DNA from: Sorex araneus
Taxonomy: Eukaryota; Chordata; Mammalia; Eulipotyphla; Soricidae
Reading direction: 5' to 3'
Assembly (NCBI RefSeq): GCF_027595985.1
Contig: NC_073307.1
Location: 120,569,678 to 120,633,677 of the forward strand
DNA length: 64,000 bases
The notes below the pieces were generated by a model. That model had not been told where the DNA came from. It saw only the letters and a list, made by a program, of their open reading frames with translations, and made no database searches. Every line of letters begins with the position of its first letter. Positions within the stretch are counted from its first letter, which is position 1. Made by a program: the position numbers and the translations under genes. Shown one piece after another: positions 12,331-22,678 of the stretch.

Positions 12331-15300
12331 CTATATACCATAGATGAGTGCAGTCTTTCTATGTCTGTCTCTCTCTTTCTGACTCATTTCACTCAGCATG
12401 AAACTTTTCATGCCCATCCACTTAACTACAAAATTCTTGACCTCCTTTTTTCTAACAGCTGCATAGTATTCCATTGTATAGATGTACCAAAGTTTCCTCA
12501 ACCAGTCATCCGTTCTGGGGCATTCGGGTTTTTTTCCAGATTCTGGCTATTGTAAACAGTGCTGCGATGAACATACATGTGCAGATGTTGTTTCGATTGT
12601 ACTTTTTTGCCTCTCTGGGATATATTCCCAGCAGTGGTATTGCTGGGTCAAATGGGAATTCAATATCTAATTTTTTGAGAGTCGTCCAAATTGTTTTCCA
12701 GAAGGGCTGAACCAGTCGGCATTCCCACCAGCAGTGAAGAAGGGTCCCTTTCTCCCCACATCCTCTCCAACAGCGGTTGCTTTTGTTCTTTTGGATGTGT
12801 GCTAGTCTCTGTGGTGTGAGGTGGTATCTCAAAGTTGTTTTGATCTGCATCTCTCTGATGATTAGTGATGCAGAGCACTTTTTCATGTGCCTTTTGGCCA
12901 TTCGTATTTCTTCCTTGGTAAAGTTTCTGTTCATTTCTTCGCCCCATTTTTTGATGGGGTTGGATGTTTTCTTCTTGTAGAGTTCAACCAGTGCTTTATA
13001 TACCATTGATATCAACCCCTTATCTGATGGGTATTGTGTAAATATCCTTTCCCATTCTGTGGATAGTCTTTGGATTCTGGTCACTGTATCTCTTGCGGTG
13101 CAGAAGCTTTTTAGTTTAATGTAGTCCCATTTGTTGATCTCTGTTTTTACTAGATTGCTTAGTTCCGTGTCACCTTTGAAGATACCTTTATCTTCAATAT
13201 CGTGGAGGGTTTCGCCGACCTTGTCTTCAATGTACCTTATGGTTTGTGGTCTAATGTTGAGGTCTTTAATCCATTTTGATCTGACTTTTGTGCATGGTGT
13301 CAGGTCAAGGTCTAAACCCATTTTTTTGCATGTGGTTGTCCAGTTGTGCCAGCACCATTTGTTAAAGAGGCTTTCCTTGCTCCACTTCACATCTCTTGCT
13401 CCCTTATCAAAGATTAGATGGTCATACATTTGGGGTTGTGTGTAGGGATATTCCACCCTGTTCCATTGGTCTACGGCTCTGCCTTTGTTCCAGTACCATG
13501 CTGTTTTAATTGTTACTGCTTTGTAGTAAAGTTTGAGGTTGGGGATGGTGATGCCTCCCATCATCTTTTTCCCAAGAATTGTTTTAGCTATCCTTGGACG
13601 TTTGTTATTCCATATGAATTTTAGGATTGCTTGATCCATTTCTTTGAAGAATGTCATGGGTATATTTATAGGGATCGCATTGAATCTGTATAATGCTTTA
13701 GGGAGTATTGCCATTTTGACAACATTGATTCTCCCTATCCACGAGCAGGGTATATGTTTCCATTTCCTCATGTCCTCTTTGATTTCATGGAGTAGCGTTA
13801 TGTAGTTTTCTTTGTAAAGGTCTTTTACTTCCTTGGTTAAGGTAATTCCGAGGTACCTGATTTTCTGGGGCACTATTGTGAATGGGATTGCTTTTTTCAT
13901 GTCCCTTTCCTCTGCCTCATTGTTTGCATATATGAAGGCCATGGATTTTTGGGTATTGATTTTGTAGCCTGCAACTTTACTGTATAAGTCTATTGTTTCT
14001 AAGAGTTTCTTAGTAGAGGTTTTAGGCTTCTCTAGATATAGTATCATGTCGTCTGCAAATAGTGAGAGTTTGATTTCTTCCCTTCCTATCTGGATGCCCT
14101 TGATCTCTTTTTCTTGTCTAATAGCTATCGCAAGTACTTCCAGTACTATATTGAAGAGGAGTGGTGAGAGTGGGCATCCTTGTCTTGTGCCTGATCTCAG
14201 AGGAAAGGCCCTTAGTTTTTCCCCGTTGAGGATAATGCTTGCCGTAGGCTTGTGATAGATGGCTTCGACTATCTTGAGGAAAGTTCCTCCAAACCCCATT
14301 TTGGCGAGGGTTTTCATCATGAAAGGATGTTGGATCTTGTCAAATGCTTTCTCTGCATCTATTGATATGATCATATGGTTTTTATCTTTACTTTTGTTGA
14401 TATGCTGGATTATGTTGATTGATTTCCGAATGTTAAACCATCCTTGCATCCCTGGGATGAATCCCACTTGGTCGTGATGTATGATCTTTTTGATGAGTTG
14501 TTGGATCCTATTTGCTAGTATTTTGTTGAGGATCTTCGCATCGGTGTTCATCAGGGAAATTGGTCTGTAATTTTCTTTCTTAGTGGTGTCTTTGTTTGCT
14601 TTTGGTATTAGGGAGATATGTGCTTCATAGAAACTGTTTGGGAGAGTTCCTGTTTTTTCAATTTCCTGAAAAAGTTTGAGGAAAACAGGCAATAGGTCTT
14701 CTTTAAATGTTTGGAAGAATTCGCCAGTGAAACCATCTGGGCCTGGGCTTTTGTTTTTTGGGGAGGTTTTTGATTACCGTTTCAATTTCCTTAACATTGA
14801 TGGGTCTATTCAGGTATTCTAGGTCTTCTTTCTTCAGTGTTGGGAGATTATAGGAATCGAGGAATCCATCCATTTCTTTTAGGTTCTCCTTTTTTGTGGC
14901 GTAAAGACTTTCAAAGTAGTCTCTAATGATCTTTTGAATCTCACTGGTTTCTGTTATGATGTCCCCCTTTTCATTTCTGATTCGGTTTATTAGAGTTTTC
15001 TCTCTTTCTTTCTTTGTGAGACTTGCTAGCGGTTTATCAATCTTATTTATTTTCTCAAAGAACCAACTCTTTGTTTCATTGATCTTTCGGATTGTTTTTT
15101 TGGTTTCGATGTCATTAATTTCTGCTCTAATTTTTATTATTTCTTTCCTTCGGTCTGGTTTGGGGTCCTTTCTCTGGTCCTTTTCTAGGGTCTTGAGTCG
15201 TGAAGTCAAGCTATCTATGTGGGTCCTTTCTTCCTTCCTGAGGAATGCTTGGAGAGCTATAAATTTTCCCCTTAACACGGCTTTAGCTGCGTCCCATAGG

Positions 15301-16151
15301 TTTTGGTAGCTCGTGTCTTCATTCTCATTTGTTTCTAAGTATCTTTTGATTTCTTCCTTGATTTCCTTCTTGACCCACTCATTGTTCAACATGGAATTGT
15401 TTAATTTCCAGGTGTTTGATTTGATTTTCCGTATTTGTGGGTGGTTAGCTTCTATCTTCAGTGCATCGTGGTCTGAAAAGATGGTTGATACAATTTCTAT
15501 TTTTCCGATTCTATTGAGGTATGTTCTGGGGCCCAGTACATGGTCTATTTTTGAAAATGTTCCATGTGCACTGGAAAAGAATGTGTATTCTTTCTTTTTG
15601 GGGTGTAAGGCCCTGTATAGGTCTATTCGGCCTCTCTCTTCAATTTCTTCATTCAGAGTCAGTGTTTCCTTGTTGAGTTTTGTTCTTGTGGATCTATCTA
15701 GAGGTGATAAGGCCATATTGAAGTCTCCGACTACAATTGTGCTGTTAGTGATGTCCTCTTTGAAGTCTGTTAGGAGTCGTTTTAAATATTTAGCCGGTCG
15801 TTTGTTAGGAGCATATACGTTTAAGAGTGTGATTTCTTCCTGTTGTACATATCCCTTGATAAACAGAAAATGACCTTCGCTGTCCCTTTTGATCTTTTTC
15901 ATCCTGAAATCTATGTTGTCGGATACCAGGATGGCCACTCCAGCTTTTTTAAGGGGGTTGTTTGCTTGGAGGATTGTTTTCCATCCTTTGACTTTGAGTC
16001 TATGTTTACTCTGTTTGTTCAGGTGTGTTTCTTGCAGGCAACAGAATGTTGGGTTTAATTTCCGGATCCATTTAGCCACTCTGTGTCTTTTGATAGGTGC
16101 ATTTAGGCCATTGACATTGAGAGAGATTATTGTGGTGTGGTTTTGTGTCAT
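12331..16151 (-). pseudogene. L1-C ORF2 (endonuclease-reverse transcriptase), two +1 shifts
   Basis: About 1,272 codons, essentially full length. The N-terminal endonuclease has LNVNGL, QETHL, VVGDFN and SDHDALK. The reverse-transcriptase core has the catalytic FADDMILYL motif and [11 protein letters not shown]. The Cys-rich C-terminus has CWRGCGEKG and HCWWEC. Only two defects are visible, each one extra A in an A run: in the codons for LPKNKSPG (near 14755) and in IWKKPEC (near 12530). Related L1 copies carry one A fewer at both places. Either very recent decay or homopolymer sequencing error. The preceding ORF1 piece ends at 16194, 42 nt upstream. Confidence 0.88.
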
Positions 16152-16193
16152 CTTTCTGTGGGATTTGTTGTTCTTATGGGGCTCCTCCTTGTC

Positions 16194-16412
16194 TTACAGT
16201 AGCCCCTTTAGACCTTCTTTCAAGATTGGTTTTGAGTCTATGAAGTTCCTGAGCTGTTGTTTATCCGAGAAATAGTGTATGGTTCCTTCGAGTTTGAGTG
16301 AGAGTTTAGCTGGATAAAGTATTCTTGGTGAGGCATTCATTTCGTTGAGTTTTTTCACTATGTCCCACCATTGTCTTAAAAATATGGAACGCTTCACGAA
16401 TTTGCGTGTCAT
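16194..16412 (-). pseudogene. ORF1 C-terminus of L1-C, read in frame from inside U6
   Basis: A 72-codon frame whose ATG lies in the U6 part (the GATGAC box) runs about 12 codons through U6 and continues in frame into the L1 ORF1 C-terminal domain (QWWDIVKKL to the stop). The ORF1 part is genuine. The U6-derived start is probably coincidence. The N-terminal coiled coil and RNA-binding domain of ORF1 are missing. Confidence 0.7.
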
Positions 16413-16427
16413 CCTTGCGCAGGGGCC

Positions 16428-16478
<51 letters not shown>

Positions 16479-16484
16479 GAGCAC
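16378..16484 (-). ncRNA. RNU6: Full-length U6 snRNA sequence (retrocopy, 5' end of an L1 chimera)
   Basis: The minus strand from 16484 to 16378 reads as complete 107-nt U6, beginning GTGCTCGCTTCGGCAGC and ending in the terminal T run. It contains the ACAGAGA box and the AGC triad region. I see no difference from the canonical mammalian sequence as I remember it. It is not an ordinary U6 gene: the 16-bp target duplication begins at 16485, directly before U6 nucleotide 1, so there is no TATA or PSE promoter. Its 3' end runs straight into L1 ORF1. Normal U6 acts in the spliceosome; this copy is probably untranscribed. Confidence 0.95.
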
Positions 16485-17869
16485 TACTTCAGGTCTTCTT
16501 GGTTCAGCCTTGGGAGATTATAGGAGTCGAGGAATTTATCCATTTCTTCTAGGTTCTCTTGTTTCGTGGCATAGAGATTTTCAAAGTAGTCTATGATGAT
16601 CTTTTGAATTTCATTGGTTTCTGTTGTGATGACCCCCTTTTCATTTCTGATTCGGCTTATTAGGGTTCTCTCTCTCTCTTTCTTTGTGAGTCTTGCTAGT
16701 GGTTTATCAATCTTGTTTATTTTCTCGAAGAACCAGCTCTTGGTTTCATTGATCTTTTGGATTGTCTTTTGGGTTTCCATGTCGTTAATTTCTGCTCTAA
16801 GTTTTATTATCTCTTTCCTTCTGCCTGGTTTGGGCTCCTTTTGTTGGTCCTTTTCTAACGTCTTGAGCTGTGAAGTCAAGTTATTTATGTGGGCCCTTTC
16901 TTCCTTCCAGAGATATGCTTGCAGAGCTATAAATTTTCCCCTTAAAATGGCTTTAGCTGCGTCCCACAGGTTCTGGTAGCTCGTGTCTTCATTCTCATTT
17001 CTTTCTAGGTACCTTTTGATTTCTTCCTTGATTTCCTTCCTGACCCACTCATTGTTCAATATCGAGCTATTTAATTTCCAGGTGTTTGATTTGGTTTTCT
17101 GCATCTGTTCATGATTAAGTTTTATCTTCAGTGCATCATGGTCTGAAAAGATAGCTGGGACAATGTCTAATTTTTTGATTCTGTTGATGTATGCTGTGTG
17201 GCCTAGCACATGGTCTATTCTGGAAAATGTTCCATGTGCACTGGAAAAGAATGTGTATTCCTTTTTTTGGGGATATAAAGCCCTGTATAGATCTATTTGC
17301 CCTCTCTCTTCTATTTCTTCCTTCAAAGCCAGTATTTCGTTGGTGAGTTTTAATCTTCTTGATCTGTCCAGAGGAGACAGTGCGGTGTTGAAGTCTCCAA
17401 CTACTATTGTGTTGCTCGAGATGTCCTTCTTAAGTTCTCTTAGCAGCTGTTGTTGGTATTTAGCTGGCCCCTCATTGGGTGCGTAGACATTTAGGAGTAA
17501 GATTTCTTCCTGATATACACATCCCGTGATTAATAAAAAGTGGCCTTCACTATCCCTTCTAATCTTTTTCAACCTGAAGTCTATGTTGTCCGATACTAGT
17601 AAAGCCACCCCGCTTTCTTGAGGGAGTTGTTTGCTTGCAGGATTGTTTTCCATCCTTTGACTTTGAGTCTGTGTTTGTTCTGGCTATTCAGATGTGTTTC
17701 TTGCAGGCAGCAGAATGTTGGGTTGAGTCTTTGAATCCATTTTGCCAGTCTGTGTCTCTTAATTGCTGAATTCAGACCATTGACATTAAGGGAGATTATT
17801 GTTATGGGATTTTGCGCCATCTTTGTGCAAGGGTTTGTTGTGCTTGTAGTGGTTGTTCTTGTCTTACAA

Positions 17870-18977
17870 TAGCCCCTTTAGTGCTTCTTTTAGGTTTGGT
17901 TTTGAGTCTATGAAGTTCCTGAGCTGTTGTTTATCCCCAAAGTAGTGTATGATTCCTTCTAGTTTGAATGAGAGTTTAGCCGGATAAAGTATTCTTGGTG
18001 AAGCGTTGATTTCATTGAGTTTTTTCACTATATCCTACTATTGCCTTCGAGCGTGGAGGGTTTCCTCTGATAGATCTGCTGTGAGTCTAAGGGGTGCTCC
18101 TTTGTATGCGATTTCCTTCTTAGACCTTGCTGCTTGCAGTATTGTGTCTCTCTGAGCGATGTCCATCATTGTAACTATGATATGTCTTGGGGTTTTTTTG
18201 TTAGGATCTCTTTTAGCTGGCACTCTTCAGGCGCCTTGAATCTGGACGCCTGCATTGTCCAGCTGTGGGAAGTTTTCCGCAATGATTTGTTTGACTGTGT
18301 CTTTTTTTTTCTTTTTGGGTCACACCCGGCGATGCACAGGGGTTGCTCCTGGCTCTGCACTCAAGAATCACCCCTGGCGGTGCTCAGGGGACCATATGGG
18401 ATGCTGGGAATCGAACCCGGGTCGGCCGCGTGCATGGCAAACGCCCTACCCGCTGTGCTATTGCTCCAGCCCCCTTGACTGTGTCTTTTTCGTTGGTGTT
18501 GGTTCCCTGTGGTTCTGGTAGTCCAATGATTCTAATGTTGTTTCTCTTGAAATCATCCCCTAGGACTCTGATTCTGGCTAGAGCTATTTTGAGGTCTCTT
18601 GCCATGGTTTGTTGTTGCCTGTAGGCCTCTTGCAGCTCATCTTCAAGCATACTGATTCTGTCTTCGGCTGCAGTCATCCTATTGTTGAGGGCAGCCAGCA
18701 GTTTTTGATTTCATGTACCGAATCCTTCATTTCTTTTTGAAGGTTTTTTTATTTCTGCTCTCATTTCTTCCCGTATTTTGTCGGCTGTCTGTTGTATTGT
18801 TTCTGCCAGGTCCTCCTTGAAGTTGTCCATCTTTGCATTGAGTTCATTGAACATGTTGAGGATTTCAACTCTGAATTCTTTATCAGAGAGGTCAAGTTTG
18901 TAGGAAGCGCCCATAGAGGTTTCCGGACTCCTTTGTTCGTCCTCTGCGTGCACTGGGGATTTTCGCTGTTTCTTCAT
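17870..18977 (-). pseudogene. L1-B ORF1 remnant
   Basis: Encoded an L1 ORF1 RNA chaperone: a short basic N-terminus from ATG 18977, a coiled-coil stretch, an RRM-like segment (NIRIIGLPE) and a C-terminal domain (PAKRDPNKKTPRHIIV). It is split by a SINE at 18307-18474 and by frame changes near 18680-18711 and 18050. Not coding. Confidence 0.85.
18307..18474 (-). mobile_element. Type 1 SINE inside L1-B ORF1, with target duplication
   Basis: Near-consensus element. Flanked by ttgactgtgtcttttt at 18291-18306 and 18475-18490 (16 bp, perfect). It is younger than L1-B, whose ORF1 it splits. Confidence 0.93.
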
Positions 18978-19449
18978 GTTGTTGTTGTGGTATGAAAGAG
19001 GGCCCTTGAAGATGAGTATCCCTGTTTCCTCTTGTTGTGAAAAAGGATTTTGGATAGGCTCCGTTAATAGTGGTTGCCTTTTTACTTGTAGAACCTGGTC
19101 TCCTACTGAGATGTTTCCTTCAATTCTAATGTGAAGTCTTGTGTTTTATTGTCCTACTGCTTGCAAATAGCTAGGATATTAGTCCTGGATAGGATGTTGA
19201 GGGAACTATCTGCCGCTGCGTGAGCTTTGGCCGCCGGTAATGAGGCCACGCCCACTTTCCTTAGGCCACGCCCCTGACGATTAGGCCACGCCCCTTCCCC
19301 CACAACCCGGTAGCGGTCAACGGGGGCTGGCAGTCCGGAGGAGAGGGAAGCGCGGGGTGCTCAGGGCCGCGGAGCAGGCTGGGTCCGGAAGGGCGGGTCG
19401 AGGGAGCGTCACAGACCTAGGGTGCTCAGGGCCGCGAAGCCGACTGGGT
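18978..19449 (-). promoter_or_regulatory. L1-B 5' UTR with GGCCACGCCC boxes and duplicated 5' units
   Basis: GC-rich 5' UTR. Three GGCCACGCCC boxes at 19244-19253, 19264-19273 and 19284-19293 are each 20 bp apart and match the KLF/Sp-type CACCC/GC-box consensus. The 5' terminal part holds two similar units starting with gggtgctcagggccgcg (about 19355 and 19422), resembling the tandem monomers of some rodent L1 promoters. Confidence 0.6.
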
Positions 19450-21090
19450 CCACTCCAGCTTTTTTAAGGGAGTTGTTTGCTTGCAGTATTGTTTTCCATC
19501 CTTTGACTTTGAATCTGTGTTTACTCTGATTGTTCAGGTGTGTTTCTTGCAGGCAGCAGAATGTTTGGTTTAATTTCTAGATCCATTTTGCCACTCTGTG
19601 TCTCTTGATAGGTGCATTTAGGCCATTGACATTGAGAGAGATTATTGTGATGGGGTTCTGTGTCATCTTTCTGTGGGGTTTGCTGTTCTTTTGGGGTTAC
19701 TCCTTGTCTTACAATAGCCCCTTTAGGCCTTCTTTAAGTTTGGTCTTGAGTCTATGAAGTTCCTGAGCTGTTGTTTATCAGAGAAATAGTGTATGGTTCC
19801 TTCGAGTTTGAGTGAGAGTTTAGCCGGATAAAGTATTCTTGGTGAGGCATTCATTTCTTTGAGTTTTTTCACTATGTCCCACCATTGTCTTCGGGCTCGG
19901 AGGGTTTCCTCTGACAGGTCTGCTGTAAATCTGAGGGGTGCTCCTCTGTATGTGGTTTCCTTCTTTGACCTTGCTGCTTGCAGAATTGTGTCTCTATCCA
20001 CAGCATCCGTCATTCTGACTATAATATGCCTTGGAGTCTTTTTATTTGGGTCTCTTTTTGCTGGCATTCTTCAGACTCCTTGTATCTGGATGCCTGCCTT
20101 CTCCAGCTCTGGGAATTTCTTAGCAATGATGTCTTTGACTGTGTTTTTTGCATTGGGGTTACTTCCCTGTGCTTCTGGTACTCCAGTGATTCTTATTTGT
20201 TGTTGTCTGTAAGCTTTCTGCAGCTCATCCTCAAGGTCGCTGATTCTGTCTTCGGCTATAGTCATTCTACTGTTGAGGGCATCTACTGAGATTTTTAATT
20301 CATCTACCGATTCCTTTATTTGTGTGACTTCTGTTTGTAGCTTTGAAATTTCTGCTCTCATTTCTTCCTGCATTTTTTTTGGTAGACCGTTCCAGTGCTT
20401 CATTCATATCCTCCCTTAATTTATTGGATGTCTGTTCCATGGTTGCTTGGAGTACGTCGATTCTCCTCAAGATTTCCTCTCTGAATTCTTTATCTGAGAG
20501 GTCGTAGATGTGAGTAGCCCCTTTTGAGGTTTCTGGAATCTTTTCTTCTCCCTCTCTGCATGGAGGGGATTTTTGCTGCTTCTTCATATTGTTATGGAAG
20601 TATAGAGTTGGAACTTTGTAGTTGTTTATTCCTATTTCCTCTTGTTGTGGGAAGGGAGGGTCTCTGGTTGTGCTATTGCTGATGGCAGCCTTGTTCCTAT
20701 TCTAGAGTTGTTCCTTATACCCGGCGCTCTTCGTGATTGATGTGGGTCCTCTAATGAAGGCTTAAGGCTATGTTCTCCTTACGAAGGTTTTGCCAAGCTT
20801 CTCTTATTCACTGATAGTTTTTATAAAGTTAAACTAAGCTAATAGGCTATTTTGCATAAGCGATTGATATGGCTAAAGTGATTTTCAAAGAAAAAGTCTA
20901 TACCTATTATGCTGAGGTAAAAAATAATAACTGCAGCCTACCTGGCAGGAGGCCACGCCCCCTTTGAGACCACACCCCCTGAGATACAGGCCACACCCCC
21001 AGTATTTTCTTGGCGGGGTCATGGGAGGCGGGGCGGGGCGGCTGCTGAATGACCCAAGCCTGGGCGGCCGCGTGGGAACCAGAGGGACCC
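19450..21090 (-). mobile_element. L1-A, 5' part (ORF2 start, ORF1, 5' UTR)
   Basis: Begins with the duplicated ccactccagcttttttaa, the exact ORF2 site split by L1-B. It continues with the ORF2 start (ATG at 19666), ORF1 (19723-20587) and a 5' UTR reaching about 21090, where host block X begins. The GC-rich end has a GGCCACGCCC box (20951-20960) followed by two degraded ones. Confidence 0.88.
19723..20587 (-). pseudogene. L1-A ORF1 remnant
   Basis: From ATG 20587: an N-terminal segment and coiled coil (20300-20587), a second frame with coiled coil and part of the RRM (20071-20403; the RRM is shortened so that the QQQ run joins directly to RITGVPEAQGS), and a C-terminal domain (19723-20067, PAKRDPNKKTPRHIIV). 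Two frame changes and an internal deletion make it non-functional. Confidence 0.85.
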
Positions 21091-21877
21091 GGAGAGGAGG
21101 ACAGCAATTTGAAATACTTTCTCTGTGCCAGTTTGTAGTGATGCATGTAGGCAGTTGGCACGGCAAACACACGCAAACTGCTGTACTTTTTCACTGGACC
21201 CTGGACTTCTGTCTTTTCTTACTATACTCATGTGGCTAATAAGATTGATACACTTACCTGCTTTGTGTTCTTCCTTTAAATAGAAAGCTAGTACCTGTTG
21301 ACAGGAAGAGTCTATAGAGATTCACCTTCATTTTTGAACCCTTCTCTGCCGCACAGAAGACCCTTTAGACAGAGTGGGAGTTGGTGAGAAGGAGGCTTAT
21401 CAAGTTTACCAGGAGCTCCTGTGGGTTCCTGTTCAGAAACCTGCTGTCAAATGAGAGCACAATGTCTTTGGTGTCATGCCCTCTCTGGGGATGTGAATCA
21501 ACATAAGATGTGATAAAACCTCTATTTCAGTCTGTGCATCTCCACCCTTGTATGGTACACTTCCTTGCAAGTATTTCTAGTGGATTATTTAACTGATAGC
21601 TGTGTGCCTGGGCAGCAACAGAAGCAACAGTTGACTCTGTAAAGATTTATTATTAGGAATAACATGCACTTTCCTCACCTGAGACTCACTCTCTATCTGG
21701 CTCCTTTAAATTTTTTGTTATCATGGCAATAAGTCATATAGTTTCTATTTTTCCATACAATTAGTTACTGAAATATATCAAATTATATATAATGTACTGA
21801 TTCTATTTCCAGAGCTGCAGTTTGATTCACTTTTGCATATAAATTCTTTTGCTATGATGACTGATTTGAAAAACATG
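21090..21877. repeat. Array block X, second copy
   Basis: Starts with gacagcaatttgaaatac, as at 41789 and 60802. It carries the X landmarks through 21690 and AT-rich Z-like sequence to the SINE at 21878. Non-coding. Confidence 0.7.
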
Positions 21878-22132
21878 TATAGCATAGTCAGTATGGCGTT
21901 TGCCTTGCGCATGGCCGACACAGGTTCCATTCCTCCATCCCCCTCGGAGAGCCTGGCAAGCTACCGAGAGTATCCCCCACACACGGCAGAGCCTGGCAAG
22001 CTCCCTGTGGTGTATTCGATATGCAAAAACAGTAACAAAAGTCTCCCAATGGAGATGTTACTGGTGCCCGCTTGAGCAAATTGATGAACAACAGGACTAC
22101 AATGTGACAGCGCTACAGTGCTACAGTATATT
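21878..22132 (+). mobile_element. Type 2 SINE
   Basis: A diverged tRNA-like head (agcatagtcagtatggcg), the body with gagagcctggcaagctacc, and a tail gacagcgctacagtgctaca. The repeated ACAGTGCT tail replaces poly(A). Confidence 0.82.
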
Positions 22133-22224
22133 TCTTTTAATTTGTCAACTGAACGAGGGAATCAGTTTTCTTCACATGTAAGATTTTAGGCTATCACAGG
22201 AAATTTAGAATTTTTCAGGTTGGG

Positions 22225-22600
22225 AATTAAATTTATCTATTTATTTATTATTGAATCACTGAGAGATACAGTTACAAAACTTTCATGTTTGAGTTTCAGT
22301 CATACAATAATTGAACACCCATTCCTCCACCAGCGAACATTTTTCACCACCAATATCCCCAGTATCCCACCCATCCTACCCTCCCCCACCTCTATGGCAG
22401 ACAATTTCCCCCAAACTCTCTCTCTTTACATATGGGCATTATGGTTTGTAATACAGATACTGAGAGGCTATCATGTTTGTTCCTTTATCTGCTTTCAGCA
22501 CACATCTCCCATCCTGAACTATCTCTCTAACCATCATTGACTTAGTGATTCCTTTTTTATTCCAGCTACCTTCTCTTCCAGTTTATGAGGAAATGACTTG
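22225..22600 (-). mobile_element. 5'-truncated L1 3' end abutting receptor copy a
   Basis: 3' UTR type with attgaatcactgagagatac next to a TTTA-rich reversed A-tail. It extends to about 22600 and then meets receptor copy a with no trace of the rest of the exon. Likely part of the event that destroyed that copy. Confidence 0.75.
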
Positions 22601-22612
22601 GGTTGTTTCCAG

Positions 22613-22678
22613 ATTCTAGCCAGCCACTTCCATTCTCTGGTGTGTTTTCAGTCACCCAAACTGTGACAGTTCATCCAT
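22613..22678 (-). pseudogene. MRGPRX-like receptor, copy a, first codons only
   Basis: About 22 codons after an ATG at 22678 match the N-terminus of the other copies (T-V-T-V-W-V-T-E). The match continues upstream through the leader, splice acceptor and 5' flank. On the other side a 5'-truncated L1 3' end (about 22225-22600) abuts directly, and the remaining 0.9 kb of the exon is absent. L1 insertion accompanied by deletion, or later recombination, removed it. Confidence 0.75.

Larger units (their letters stand above)
11860..16484 (-). mobile_element. L1-C: U6-L1 chimeric retroelement with 16-bp target duplication
   Basis: One insertion of about 4.6 kb. In its own 5'-to-3' order it holds U6 (16484-16378), about 60 codons of ORF1 C-terminus (to 16194), ORF2 (16151-12331), a 3' UTR and an A-rich tail (T run at 11860-11870). 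It is flanked by perfect copies of tacttcaggtcttctt at 11844-11859 and 16485-16500. It sits in ORF2 of L1-B, whose sequence resumes on both sides. The structure fits template switching from L1 RNA to U6 RNA during target-primed reverse transcription, known for human U6-L1 chimeras. Its 3' UTR closely matches the copy at 52393-53120, suggesting a young subfamily. Confidence 0.93.
16485..19449 (-). mobile_element. L1-B, 5' half including ORF1 and 5' UTR
   Basis: Continues L1-B beyond the L1-C insertion. ORF2 N-terminus is at 16501-17820 (endonuclease motifs LNVNGLN, VVGDFN, SDHDALK). ORF1 is at about 17870-18977, and a GC-rich 5' UTR runs to 19449. A single-base deletion near 17612 breaks ORF2 after KKAG. 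A SINE (18307-18474) interrupts ORF1. The outer duplication recurs at 19450-19467, so L1-B was a full-length insertion of about 5.7 kb before later events. Confidence 0.92.

Noticed and set aside
15313-15873. 186-codon plus-strand open frame
   Set aside because: Antisense to L1-C ORF2; similar antisense frames recur at the same place in L1-B and L1-D. No independent protein features.
16378-16484. Functional U6 gene
   Set aside because: Sequence is complete, but the expected upstream TATA and PSE elements are replaced by L1-B ORF2, and the flanks are an L1 target duplication.
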